A DNA stretch of 64,000 nt, taken from an uncultured Amylibacter sp. GTDB taxonomy: Bacteria; Pseudomonadota; Alphaproteobacteria; Rhodobacterales; Rhodobacteraceae. How positions within the stretch are numbered: position 1 is the stretch's first letter; every line of letters starts with the position of its first letter. The notes beneath the pieces are model-generated. The model did no database searches, was not told the DNA's origin, and was given only the letters and a program-made list of their open reading frames with translations. The translations under genes and the position numbers were made by a program. Below are positions 24,915 through 32,724 of the stretch, piece by piece. The stretch is taken from positions 1,364,001 through 1,428,000 of the forward strand of contig OY365738.1 of the NCBI GenBank assembly GCA_959347345.1, read 5' to 3'.

Positions 24915-25936
24915 TTTATGCTCCTATTTGTGGTTTGTAAGGCGGTTTCTAAAGCTGTTTCTAATTTGTGCCAGTTGGCAGGTATATCGGCGGGCAAGCC
25001 AAGGCGAATCCAATTTGGATTATAGGAAAACACCCGCGACCAGATGGCGTGTTTGGCAAGCTGATGTTTTAACGCGGGGGCGTTTTTGCAACTATACAGG
25101 CGAAATAAATCAGTACCGCCAATCCGTGTTAATCCGTTTGCCGTGGCAATATCATCCAGTCGCCCCGCGTTTTTATGCAGCCTAGCACGGGTCTTATCCG
25201 CCCAAGCGGTATCTTGCAGAACCCCTGCCCCGATAATTTGTGCCGGACCAGAAATCGCCCAAGCACCCAGCAGGGTATCCAGCCGTTTCATCAACGCGGG
25301 TTGCCCGATGGCAAAGCCCAGCCGTAACCCCGCCAGCCCCCAGAATTTCCCCAAGCCCTTTAGCACAATGACATTATCATATCGCGTCAAATCTATCAGC
25401 GATTTGTTGGGGGTTAAATCGCAAAAACTCTCATCAATTACGATAAGACTCGCGGTTTTAATATCGTTTTTAATATCATCGGCGGACAGACTAGCAAGCC
25501 CACCATCGGGGTTGTTTGGATGAACGATAATACGGACGGGTGCGTCCCCCGATTCTATCTGCCAACCTGCCGTACTAAAAGCAGTGGCGTATTCGTTATA
25601 GGTCGGTGTATCAATACGGATTTGACGGGGGCAATCCAAACCCTCCGCCATCCGTGGCAAGCTGGCGATAATCGCCGAAACCCCCGCACTGGCAATCATC
25701 CCTGCCCCATCAGGCACATGCCAAAATCCCCGTGCGACAGAATACAAATGCGCGAACCCATCCGCATCAGGCAAACGATGCCAAGCCGTTTCAGGAATAT
25801 CGGGTAAAGGATAGGGCGTGGGATTTATCCCCGTTGATAGATCAAGCCAATCTTTTGCCAACCCGCCATATTCGGCAATCGCGGCATCCAATCCGCCGCC
25901 ATGCTCCCTGCTATTTACGGGGGGCAAACCAGACAT
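24911..25936 (-). CDS. cobC: Threonine-phosphate decarboxylase (CobC/CobD type)
   Basis: PLP enzyme of 341 residues that supplies (R)-1-amino-2-propanol phosphate for the nucleotide loop of cobalamin. The N-terminus has EHGGGLDAAIAEYGG and WLDLSTGINPTPYPLP, typical of the family. The PLP lysine is in VLKGLGKFWGLAGLRLGF (near residue 190), and HPNNPDGG is the cofactor-pocket motif. It overlaps DUF1636 by one base and cobD by four, all in one run with the F0 genes upstream. Confidence 0.92.
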   Translation of the reverse strand: MSGLPPVNSREHGGGLDAAIAEYGGLAKDWLDLSTGINPTPYPLPDIPETAWHRLPDADGFAHLYSVARGFWHVPDGAGMIASAGVSAIIASLPRMAEGLDCPRQIRIDTPTYNEYATAFSTAGWQIESGDAPVRIIVHPNNPDGGLASLSADDIKNDIKTASLIVIDESFCDLTPNKSLIDLTRYDNVIVLKGLGKFWGLAGLRLGFAIGQPALMKRLDTLLGAWAISGPAQIIGAGVLQDTAWADKTRARLHKNAGRLDDIATANGLTRIGGTDLFRLYSCKNAPALKHQLAKHAIWSRVFSYNPNWIRLGLPADIPANWHKLETALETALQTTNRSIK

Positions 25937-26310
25937 TAGACTTCGGCAAGAGGCTCTACAGGAATCCGCGCGGTGAAATGCCCCTTTACCGCCTCAGGCC
26001 ATTGGCGGAATGGCACCTGCCCGCTTTCGCTCTCACTATGGCAAATCGCATAATCCACCACACCTTGCGCCGAATCGGCAGTCGGCTCAAACGCGCTTAA
26101 CACATAGGTCATCTTCCCCGCACCCTGTATTATCACATTGCACCCCGTGCGACAGCCCATCAAACACGAATGACGGCGCACTTGCACCCCCGCTCGCCCA
26201 ACAGCCGCCGCTTCAACCAGTCCAGCAAACACCTCCCCATCCGTTTGTTCGGGGGGAGTTTCGGGCTTTACTATATTACAAGTATCACAAATCGTAATCA
26301 GAGTTGGCAT
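25936..26310 (-). CDS. DUF1636 protein, metal-binding, cobalamin-linked
   Basis: A 124-residue protein with Cys pairs CDTCN near residue 8 and CLMGCRTGCN near 49-58, a thioredoxin-like iron-sulfur pattern seen in DUF1636. Family members usually sit beside cobalamin genes, as here, and have no proven biochemical role. It starts 9 bases after the atpF stop and ends at the cobC start. It may carry a 2Fe-2S cluster or bind another metal; this is inference. Confidence 0.82.
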   Translation of the reverse strand: MPTLITICDTCNIVKPETPPEQTDGEVFAGLVEAAAVGRAGVQVRRHSCLMGCRTGCNVIIQGAGKMTYVLSAFEPTADSAQGVVDYAICHSESESGQVPFRQWPEAVKGHFTARIPVEPLAEV

Positions 26311-26319
26311 GGCAAAACC

Positions 26320-26910
26320 TTATGTATGGAGCTTGTCTGCAAGCTCTTTTATCGCGTTTTGCACCAGCACATTTGATTGCGCGGGCGACAGGTCTTTTTT
26401 AATAATATCACCGGCAACCTGCGTGGCAATTAACGCGGCATGGTCGCGTAGTTCCTTAATCGCGGCGGCACGGGCGGAATCAATCTGCTCATCAGCCGCC
26501 TTAAGACGGCGAGCGATGGATATTTTCAAATCCTGTTCGGCCTTTTGGGCGGCGTGTTTAGCCTCCTCCTGCGCGGTGGTTATGATATTTTCGGCTTTTA
26601 TCTGTGCCTCTTTCTGCTTGCGTTCATAGTCCGCCAGAATGCCTTGCGCCTCTTCCCGCAGGGCGCGGACGGTATCCAGCTCTGCACGAATATCATCGGC
26701 GCGTTTATCCAACATGGTCATAACCAGACTCGGCACACGCAAATATAACAACACGCCGATAAACAAAATAAAGGCAATACTAACGACAAAATCGGTGTTA
26801 TTGAGGCTGAAAAACGGACCAGTCGCACCGAACGCGGGCGCGACAAAAGCAGGTGTAGTGAAAACGCACCCCCCCGCCAAAATAGTTTTTATGTAAGATT
26901 TCATCTGCAT
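26320..26910 (-). CDS. atpF: F0F1 ATP synthase subunit b
   Basis: Peripheral-stalk subunit, 196 residues. A hydrophobic stretch at 8-30 resembles a signal sequence, followed by the membrane anchor (TDFVVSIAFILFIGVLLYL, about 39-57) and a long charged helix rich in Ala, Glu, Lys (RADDIRAELDTVRALREEAQ onward). It pairs with the b' subunit encoded 3 bases upstream. Alphaproteobacteria usually carry both b and b'. Confidence 0.95.
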   Translation of the reverse strand: MQMKSYIKTILAGGCVFTTPAFVAPAFGATGPFFSLNNTDFVVSIAFILFIGVLLYLRVPSLVMTMLDKRADDIRAELDTVRALREEAQGILADYERKQKEAQIKAENIITTAQEEAKHAAQKAEQDLKISIARRLKAADEQIDSARAAAIKELRDHAALIATQVAGDIIKKDLSPAQSNVLVQNAIKELADKLHT

Positions 26911-26913
26911 ATC

Positions 26914-27432
26914 CTATTGTTCCAGTCGCGTGGCAACATGTGTTTTAATTTTCTTGGCATCGGCCAAGGCGGGCATCAAAGTCTCCACCAAATTATGGGC
27001 AACAGCCGCGGCGACTTCGGATACCGATTCTTGGGCATTTTTGCGAATCGCCTGAATAGTCTTTTCCGATTCCTTTACCTTAGCCGCGATTTCGGTATCG
27101 GCAATAACCAACGCCTTATCCAATTCTTTTTGAATCTCTGCCTTTGTTTCTGCGATAATCTGGGCGGCTTGGCTTCGTGCTTCCTTTAACGCTTGGTTAT
27201 AGGCGGCTTCCGCCTCTGTCACCTGCAAACGGATTTCCTCTGCACGGTTTAAATCCGCCTGAATAATACGCTGACGGTCGTGCAAAATCCCCGAAATCCG
27301 AGGCAAAGCCACGCGATTAAGGATAAAATACAAAACCACCAATGTTAAAACCAACCAAAAGATTTGATTGGGAAAGGTGGAAAAATCCAGCTGAGGCATG
27401 CCGACTGCGTGTTCCGTTGTATCCGTTGCCAT
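26914..27432 (-). CDS. atpF': F0F1 ATP synthase subunit b'
   Basis: Second peripheral-stalk subunit (also called AtpG in some species), 172 residues. The anchor is IFWLVLTLVVLYFIL near 24-38, preceded by GMPQLDFSTFPNQ, a typical b' start. The rest is a charged coiled-coil helix (RISGILHDRQRIIQADLNRAEE onward). It follows atpE by a 70-base gap and precedes atpF by 3 bases. Confidence 0.95.
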   Translation of the reverse strand: MATDTTEHAVGMPQLDFSTFPNQIFWLVLTLVVLYFILNRVALPRISGILHDRQRIIQADLNRAEEIRLQVTEAEAAYNQALKEARSQAAQIIAETKAEIQKELDKALVIADTEIAAKVKESEKTIQAIRKNAQESVSEVAAAVAHNLVETLMPALADAKKIKTHVATRLEQ

Positions 27433-27502
27433 TATGAGTGTCCTTTATTTAAAGGTGCGCACGAGCAAACCCGCCCGCACCTGATGATTGATTTAAAACG
27501 AT

Positions 27503-27745
27503 TTATTGTGCGTACATAAGCAAAAGCGCAACAAGGAACGAGAAAATTCCCAAAGCCTCTGCAAACGCGATACCGATGAACATAGTTGCGGTTTGGCCTG
27601 CGGCCGCGCTTGGATTGCGCAACGCCCCTGCCAGATAATTCCCGACAACATGGCCCACGCCGACGGCTGCGCCGCCCATACCGGTACAGGCAAGGCCTGC
27701 ACCAATTAACGCGCCCATTTGCACAAGATCTCCTTCTACTGCCAT
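27503..27745 (-). CDS. atpE: F0F1 ATP synthase subunit c
   Basis: Proteolipid of the rotor ring, 80 residues, two helices joined by the polar loop RNPSAAAGQ (near 43-51). The ion-binding carboxylate is the Glu in [15 protein letters not shown], near residue 63. No extra Na+-type ligands are obvious, which suggests proton use. Lies between atpB and atpF'. Confidence 0.96.
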   Translation of the reverse strand: MAVEGDLVQMGALIGAGLACTGMGGAAVGVGHVVGNYLAGALRNPSAAAGQTATMFIGIAFAEALGIFSFLVALLLMYAQ

Positions 27746-27790
27746 TTTCGTACTCCTTTTAATGATTGGATGGCTGATGTTTTATTCTTG

Positions 27791-28540
27791 CTAATGTACT
27801 GGATGCAGAGCATCGTTCAAATATACACAAGTAAGAATGGTGAAAACGTAGGCCTGAATACAGACTACGAGTGTTTCCAACCCATATACCGCCATAATAG
27901 CAATAATGGGAAAGGCGGAAAAGACTCCCAGTGCGCCAGCAAAGCCAGCGAACACTTTGATAACGGCATGACCCGCCATCATATTTCCTGCCAAGCGGAT
28001 GGAATGGCTGATCGGGCGAACGAAATAGGATATAATCTCTATAATCGCCAGAATCGGGCGCAGGGGCAAGGGCGCGGATGAAATCCAAAACAACCCAAAG
28101 AATTTAAACCCGTTTTTGTAAAATCCCAGCAGGGTAACCGCCAGAAAAACCGCCATAGCCATGGTGGCAGTGACCGCTATATGCGAGGTCGTGGTAAAAG
28201 CAGTGGGCAACAGCCCGATGATATTCGCCACAAGGATAAAGATAAACAGGGTAAAGATATAAGGGAAGTATTTCAGACCGTCTTTGCCCGCGATATCCTC
28301 GACCATTTTATAGACAAAGGTATAGATGACTTCCGCCACGGATTGGCTGCGCGTGGGGACAAGGGCGCGTTTGCGCGTGCCAACAACCAGCAGCATAACC
28401 ACGGACAATACCGCCAGCCCCAGCCAGAGTGTAACATTGGACGGAGTAATCATGTTTAGGTCTTGCCCATCAAACAGCGGGCGCACCACGAACTGATCCA
28501 TCGGGTGGATGTTAAAGCCTGATTTTTCTTCGACTGCCAT
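27791..28540 (-). CDS. atpB: F0F1 ATP synthase subunit a
   Basis: Stator channel subunit, 249 residues with five to six helices. The critical Arg is in helix 4 ([14 protein letters not shown], near 188-201), and the last helix has [20 protein letters not shown] with the Gln/Tyr pattern. The N-terminus [10 protein letters not shown] is typical of alphaproteobacterial subunit a. In most relatives atpI is directly upstream; here atpI lies 2.1 kb away beyond two genes on the other strand. Confidence 0.96.
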   Translation of the reverse strand: MAVEEKSGFNIHPMDQFVVRPLFDGQDLNMITPSNVTLWLGLAVLSVVMLLVVGTRKRALVPTRSQSVAEVIYTFVYKMVEDIAGKDGLKYFPYIFTLFIFILVANIIGLLPTAFTTTSHIAVTATMAMAVFLAVTLLGFYKNGFKFFGLFWISSAPLPLRPILAIIEIISYFVRPISHSIRLAGNMMAGHAVIKVFAGFAGALGVFSAFPIIAIMAVYGLETLVVCIQAYVFTILTCVYLNDALHPVH

Positions 28541-28680
28541 GTCTTGGTTTCCCTTTGGTTTGGGGGTTTTATGTCAATAAGGGGGTTATTAACAGTTTTT
28601 TGTGAAAGGTAAAGGGGGAAACTGCGTTTTTTTAGTTTTTAGTGATTAGGGGGGCGTTATTAGGGGGTCGTTATTTTCTC

Positions 28681-28709
28681 TTGCCTAATGTTTTTCATTC
28701 TGCTATGGT
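28681..28709 (+). promoter_or_regulatory. Promoter of the DUF1643 / methyltransferase genes
   Basis: TTGCCT at 28681-28686 and TATGGT at 28704-28709 with a 17-base spacer, 43 bases before the ATG at 28753. The preceding 60 bases hold degenerate repeats of GATTAGGGGG / CGTTATTAGG type. Confidence 0.5.
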
Positions 28710-28752
28710 TAAAGACTAACAACACTTAAACAATTAAAAAGAAAGCAAAACA

Positions 28753-29331
28753 ATGCCAGCACTAAACACAATAGAATGTCGCCATACAAGACAAGGTGGC
28801 ACAGAGTCCCTCGCGATTTACTCTGAAGACATGAAATACCGTTATTTATTAGAACGAATCTGGGATACAGCCCCAGACACTCCCGTTCTAATGTTCGTTA
28901 TGTTGAACCCTTTAGCAGCAATACCAACAGCAGCATTGGTGCATAGTGACACTGCAATAGCAACATGTGAAAACCGCGCAAAAGAACACCATCATGATTT
29001 TGGTGGAACGGAATTTGGCGGATTTTGTGTGACAAACCTTTTTTCTTTTGTCCAGAAAGATAAAAATAATTACGAAAGAGTGGATGACCAGAGTGGCACA
29101 GAAAATCTTAGAATTATTGAAGAATACGCAAGAAGGCCTAATACAACAATCATCTGTGCTTGGGGTAATGAATGCAATGATGATCGGTTTGCAGAGCAGG
29201 TGGCGATAATAAAAAAATTGTTAGCTGGAACAGAACATCCTTTGCACCATCTTGAATCATTATCAAACAACCAGCCTAAACATCCAATCCATTTTACGTC
29301 TTCCGTAGATTTTAGTATATGGGCAGACTAA
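28753..29331 (+). CDS. DUF1643 protein
   Basis: A 192-residue cytoplasmic protein. The DUF1643 features are RYLLERIWD near 30-38, VMLNPLAAIPTAALVHSDTA (the MLNPS-A-D-like motif), GFCVTNLFSF near 95, and IICAWGNE near 136. Function of the family is unknown; members are frequent in accessory and phage DNA and next to restriction-modification genes. It is followed 36 bases later by a methyltransferase-HNH gene, in the same direction. Both face against the atp operon. Confidence 0.8.
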   Translation: MPALNTIECRHTRQGGTESLAIYSEDMKYRYLLERIWDTAPDTPVLMFVMLNPLAAIPTAALVHSDTAIATCENRAKEHHHDFGGTEFGGFCVTNLFSFVQKDKNNYERVDDQSGTENLRIIEEYARRPNTTIICAWGNECNDDRFAEQVAIIKKLLAGTEHPLHHLESLSNNQPKHPIHFTSSVDFSIWAD

Positions 29332-29367
29332 CTTTTTATAAATTTTATTCGCTCGGCGGACAAACAG

Positions 29368-30657
29368 GTGCAAAACACTTTTTACACAGGGGATAATCTT
29401 TATATCCTAAACGGCATGAACAGTGAAACGGTGGATTTGATTTATCTAGACCCGCCGTTTAATTCCAAACGCATCTATTCCGCGCCAAGTGGCAGTAAGG
29501 CCGCGGGGGCTTCGTTCAAAGATATATGGACTTGGAGCGATGTCGATACGGACTGTTTGGATGGGTTGGAAATTTACCCCGAGCTGGCGGAATATATTTA
29601 CGCAATCGGGAAAATCCATAGCAAAGGCATGATGTCTTACATCACCTTTATGACCCAACGAATCATCCAAATGCACCGCGTATTAAAGGACACGGGCAGT
29701 TTATATTTACATTGCGACCCTGTGGCAAGCCATTATTTGAAAATCGTTTTGGATGAAGTCTTTGGGCAGGCTAATTTTATGAACGAAATTATCTGGTGTT
29801 ATAGAAAATGGACGAACACCGCCAATCTGTTTCAAAAGAACCATGATACTATTTTGTTTTATGCCAAATCGCGGGGCAATCATACATTTAATAAATTATT
29901 TGATACAGAGACCGCGCAACGAAAACACTATCAAATCGGCTATCATACCAATGTTATCAAGGGGGTAAGGCAACTGATTGTTTATGACAGGGAAAAAGCC
30001 GCGCGGAAAATAACCCACGGTGGTTATGATAAAATCGTTTATCGCGAAGACCAGCAAAAGGTGAGCATGCCTGATTTTTGGGAAATCCCTATTTTGAATT
30101 CGCAGGCGAAAGAACGCACGGGGTATCCCACGCAAAAACCGCTGGCGTTGCTTCATAGGATTATTGAAGCGTCTTCAAACGCGGGGGATGTTGTGTTTGA
30201 CCCGTTTTGTGGGTGTGCGACAACTTGCGTGGCGGCGCAACAAACGGGGCGGCAATGGATTGGTATTGATATAGAATCAAAGGCGGCAGAGCTGTTGGTA
30301 CAAAGGCTCAGTGGAAAAAGCGATACAGGAGATAGAGATATACTGTTTAAGGATTTTATCCATACAGATAAAATTCCGCATCGCACTGATATTAAAGAGG
30401 AAAAACCCTCCGCCCCGATAAAAGACCGATTGTTTAAGGCACAAAAAGGGCTGTGCAGTGGCTGTGAAAAACCATTTGATAGTGTCAATTTTGAAATTGA
30501 CCATATTTTTCCAAAGAGCAAAGGTGGCGGTGATTATTATGAAAATTTTCAATTATTATGTGGAAATTGTAATAGGGTCAAGGGCGACCGACCAATGGAG
30601 TATTTGGTGGCAAAACTCCGTGCCCGTGATGAGGTGATAAAAAACGTGTCGTATTGA
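29368..30657 (+). CDS. DNA methyltransferase (beta-group order) fused to HNH domain
   Basis: A protein of 429 residues starting at GTG 29368 just after GGCGGACAAACAG. The amino-MTase motifs come in the order IV then I: YLDPPFNSKR near 31-40 (catalytic DPPF) and VFDPFCGCATT near 273-283 (AdoMet site). YPTQKP, the motif X region, precedes the latter. From about residue 360 it carries a zinc-type HNH nuclease domain: CSGCEKPF, FEIDHIFPKSKGGGD, then LLCGNCNRVKG. The methylated base and site are unknown. A nuclease fused to a methylase could form a one-chain restriction-modification enzyme, or the HNH part may be a mobility or repair accessory. The gene stops 2 bases before the convergent atpI stop. 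Confidence 0.88.
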   Translation: MQNTFYTGDNLYILNGMNSETVDLIYLDPPFNSKRIYSAPSGSKAAGASFKDIWTWSDVDTDCLDGLEIYPELAEYIYAIGKIHSKGMMSYITFMTQRIIQMHRVLKDTGSLYLHCDPVASHYLKIVLDEVFGQANFMNEIIWCYRKWTNTANLFQKNHDTILFYAKSRGNHTFNKLFDTETAQRKHYQIGYHTNVIKGVRQLIVYDREKAARKITHGGYDKIVYREDQQKVSMPDFWEIPILNSQAKERTGYPTQKPLALLHRIIEASSNAGDVVFDPFCGCATTCVAAQQTGRQWIGIDIESKAAELLVQRLSGKSDTGDRDILFKDFIHTDKIPHRTDIKEEKPSAPIKDRLFKAQKGLCSGCEKPFDSVNFEIDHIFPKSKGGGDYYENFQLLCGNCNRVKGDRPMEYLVAKLRARDEVIKNVSY

Positions 30658-30659
30658 TT

Positions 30660-30962
30660 TTATTGCGCATCTTCCTTTTTCTTTTGTATCTCGCTCGCGG
30701 TGCGCATCATCGTGCGAATACCCGCGGCAAAGCCCAATAAGGTCAGCGGAATCATCAGCCAAGGCGTGGTGCCCAGCAGGCTATCCAGCCCAAAGCCCAC
30801 GCCAAACCCCAGCAAAACCCCGACAACCAGCTCTGTCACCATGCGCCAGCCAGCCTGCGCCGCGCTGTAATGGTTTTCCTCAGGCGGAGTGGGCGCGGGC
30901 GGGCGCAACGCTTTTATCTTGTCTTCTAGCGTTTTAAGCGGGTCGTTTTGGTCATTTTGCAT
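30660..30962 (-). CDS. atpI: ATP synthase protein I
   Basis: A 100-residue membrane protein of the AtpI/AtpZ group, which helps assemble the c-ring or handles Mg2+/Ca2+ supply. Two hydrophobic segments (MVTELVVGVLLGFGVGFGL and MIPLTLLGFAAGI) are joined by a short loop, and a charged tail follows (SEIQKKKED). It is normally the first gene of the atp operon. Here its stop meets the convergent methyltransferase gene, so it cannot be read into atpB directly unless transcription crosses that segment. Confidence 0.9.
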   Translation of the reverse strand: MQNDQNDPLKTLEDKIKALRPPAPTPPEENHYSAAQAGWRMVTELVVGVLLGFGVGFGLDSLLGTTPWLMIPLTLLGFAAGIRTMMRTASEIQKKKEDAQ

Positions 30963-31115
30963 CGGGCGACTATGCAGGGTTCAACGGGCAGAGTCAATGA
31001 CGGCACGCGGTTTGTCACATAAAATCCATGGTTTGGGCGGTTTTTTACGAATTTATTTGTAAAATGTCTTGCCAAAGGCGGGCAGAGGTGCTATTTGCAC
31101 GCACATATACCGTGC

Positions 31116-31190
31116 GGTCCCTTCGTCTATCGGTTAGGACGCCAGGTTTTCAACCTGGAAAGAGGGGTTCAATTCCCCTAGGGACTGCCA
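31116..31190 (+). tRNA. tRNA-Glu (anticodon TTC)
   Basis: A 75-base cloverleaf with CCA encoded. Acceptor arms GGTCCCT and AGGGACT pair (the first pair is G-T); the D arm contains TCTATCGGTTAGGA; the anticodon stem CCAGG / CCTGG encloses TTTTCAA, giving anticodon TTC; the T arm is AGGGG-TTCAATT-CCCCT. A T-rich stretch (TTTTTCTGTTTTT) follows at once. Confidence 0.95.
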
Positions 31191-31228
31191 TTTTTCTGTT
31201 TTTAATGTTGAGAGTGGGGTTTTAACCC

Positions 31229-31310
31229 TGCGGGGTCTTTTGTGCATATAGAGCTTTTGCCCGTAGGCAAAAGCCCATACACAAAAGCCTTTGGTTACAA
31301 GACGATACGT
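31229..31310 (+). repeat. Inverted-pair hairpin module A, left copy
   Basis: Nested hairpin: outer arms 31237-31244 and 31280-31287 (CTTTTGTG / CACAAAAG), inner arms 31253-31261 and 31266-31274 (GCTTTTGCC / GGCAAAAGC) with loop CGTA. The following GCCTTTGGTTACAAGA is shared with the right copy. The right copy lies inverted at 31800-31890. Confidence 0.85.
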
Positions 31311-31470
31311 TTGTTCTAAATTTATTTAGGCTATGCCTATATATAAAGACAGGCTTTAGCCAATAAAACCCGCCCGCCCAAGCCTCGCAGAGGGGTGGGC
31401 GGGCGGGAAGCCCGAACGAGGGGGGCTTGCCCCCAAGTGAGGGCGAAAACAAAAAACTTTTATCGTTTAT
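31311..31470 (+). repeat. Dispersed palindromic composite repeat, copy R2
   Basis: Same module order as R1 (2222-2392, opposite strand) and R3 (55628-55800): TAAATTTATTTAGGC, an AAAGACAGGC-type segment, a long GC hairpin, GTGAGGGCG and AAAAAAC. Here the GC hairpin has perfect 12-bp arms (CCCGCCCGCCCA / TGGGCGGGCGGG) around a CTC-GCA-GAG core. A second hairpin (GGGGG-CTTG-CCCCC) is inserted after CCCGAACGA. Non-coding. Confidence 0.8.
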
Positions 31471-31799
31471 TGTTAAAACCCATCGGTCATGTTTGGCACG
31501 GGTCGCGCGAACCCGAAGGGTGTGCGTCTTGGTTGTTAGGTGTTAGGGAGTTTGCGTCACCAGCGACTCTAAAATACACTGACCCAGTACAACCGATAAG
31601 CTGACGCGCACCCGTGGGGGTGAGGGTGCGCGCGACCACCCTTTGGGCGGTCGTTTCCTAGATTATTAGGTCTGCTCTAGAATAATGATTACCGAGTCTG
31701 CCCTGCGGGTCTTCGTCATTTCTTCGAAATGCCGACCAGTCAAGAAGTGGCAAAAAATCATTAATCGTTAATTTGTGCCTAGATGTAAAGACAGACCAT
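31471..31799. other. Hairpin-dense non-coding region
   Basis: I see no gene here. Several strong stems follow one another: GGGT-TCGCGCGA-ACCC near 31500-31515; CGCGCACCC / GGGTGCGCG near 31605-31636; GACC-A-CCC-TTT-GGG-C-GGTC near 31634-31652; and CATTTC-TTC-GAAATG near 31717-31731 inside a segment (31692-31745) matching 55371-55430. Two TCRTTAA heptamers lie at 31758-31771. The density of stems suggests a structured RNA or a nest of palindromic elements. Confidence 0.6.
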
Positions 31800-31890
31800 A
31801 GTAAATTTATAGAATCATTATCATCTTGTAACCAAAGGCTTTTGTGTATGGGCTTTACGCAAGTAAAGCTCTATATGCACAAAAGCCCCC
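31800..31890 (-). repeat. Inverted-pair hairpin module A, right copy
   Basis: Reverse-complement partner of 31229-31310. Outer arms 31839-31846 and 31878-31885 (CTTTTGTG / CACAAAAG) are the same as in the left copy. The inner arms differ but still pair perfectly: 31852-31858 and 31863-31869 (GCTTTAC / GTAAAGC). The adjacent CTATAAATTTACTAT segment (read on the minus strand) also occurs at 55551-55566. Confidence 0.85.
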
Positions 31891-31895
31891 GCTAA

Positions 31896-31937
31896 TCGTT
31901 AATCGTTAATCGTTAATCGTTAATCGTTAATCATTAA
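31896..31937 (-). repeat. Heptamer tandem array, unit TCGTTAA
   Basis: Five perfect TCGTTAA units followed by TCATTAA; the last overlaps the petC stop codon. Same unit and orientation as the array at 2974-3008, nearly 29 kb away. Confidence 0.95.
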
Positions 31938-32719
31938 GATTTGCGATGCTTATGCGGAGCCCACAGCCGTTTGTTTGTCAAATATAACAACAACGTCAGC
32001 AACCCCAAGAACGCAACGCCTAAGAACCCAACCCGCTTACGCGCCGCCAAATGCGGTTCTGCCGTCCATTGCAAGAACGCCGCGACATCGGCCGCCAGAT
32101 ACTTGGCATCATTACCGTGACCATCCGCGAACTCCACCTGCCCGTCCACCAAAGGCGGTGCCATAGCTATCCAGCCGCCAGGAAACGCCGTGTTTTCATA
32201 ATAAAGCGTGCCTGCCTCCTCACGCTCTTTCCCCGTGTAACCCGTCATGATAGCCAAAATATATTCCGCCCCACCACTACCGTAAATCAGCTTATTTATA
32301 CCCAGACCATAAGGCCCCTTAAACCCAGCCCTCGCCTTTGCCATTAACGACAAATCGGGGGCGTTTTCAACCGCGCTAAGGGGGAATTTATCGCTCGGCT
32401 TTGCCGTGCGGAAATCATCCAGCTCCGCGTCATAAACTTCGTAATTGGCGGCAAAAGCCTTCACTTGATCCGCGCTTAAATGCGGTCCACCCTCATCCCC
32501 CAGCGTGCGAAACGCCACATGACGCAAGCCGTGACAGGCAGAGCAAACCTCTTGAAACACCTGCATCCCGCGTTGCAATTGATACTGGTCAAACGTGCCA
32601 AACGGCCCATCAAAGCTGAAATCATGGTCTTTCACCTTACCAGCACCCGCGGCGTTGGCAGTCCCCGCGCCCAAAACCAGCGCAAGCGAAAACAGAGCAA
32701 AGAGCAAAAAGTTTTTCAT
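31934..32719 (-). CDS. petC: Cytochrome c1 of the bc1 complex
   Basis: Membrane-anchored c-type cytochrome, 261 residues. Signal peptide MKNFLLFALFSLALVLGAG with cleavage near ANA-AG. Haem site CSACH near residues 59-63, with LRHVAFRTL following; the axial Met is in the WIAMAPPL segment near 185. The C-terminal anchor is VGFLGVAFLGLLTLLLYL, followed by a basic end (NKRLWAPHKHRKS). Last gene of the petABC operon. Its stop overlaps a heptamer array. Confidence 0.96.
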   Translation of the reverse strand: MKNFLLFALFSLALVLGAGTANAAGAGKVKDHDFSFDGPFGTFDQYQLQRGMQVFQEVCSACHGLRHVAFRTLGDEGGPHLSADQVKAFAANYEVYDAELDDFRTAKPSDKFPLSAVENAPDLSLMAKARAGFKGPYGLGINKLIYGSGGAEYILAIMTGYTGKEREEAGTLYYENTAFPGGWIAMAPPLVDGQVEFADGHGNDAKYLAADVAAFLQWTAEPHLAARKRVGFLGVAFLGLLTLLLYLTNKRLWAPHKHRKS

Positions 32720-32724
32720 AAGAG

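Noticed and set aside
25936..26320. Cobalamin riboswitch before the cobalamin genes
   Set aside because: Only 9 bases separate atpF from the first gene; no B12 box is seen there.
31395..31604. Short plus-strand frame in the hairpin-dense region
   Set aside because: It runs across several palindromes, has no ribosome binding site and reads as low-information sequence.
31116..31930. Integrated phage or integrative element at tRNA-Glu
   Set aside because: No integrase, no phage genes and no repeated tRNA end were found; only palindromic repeats follow the tRNA.
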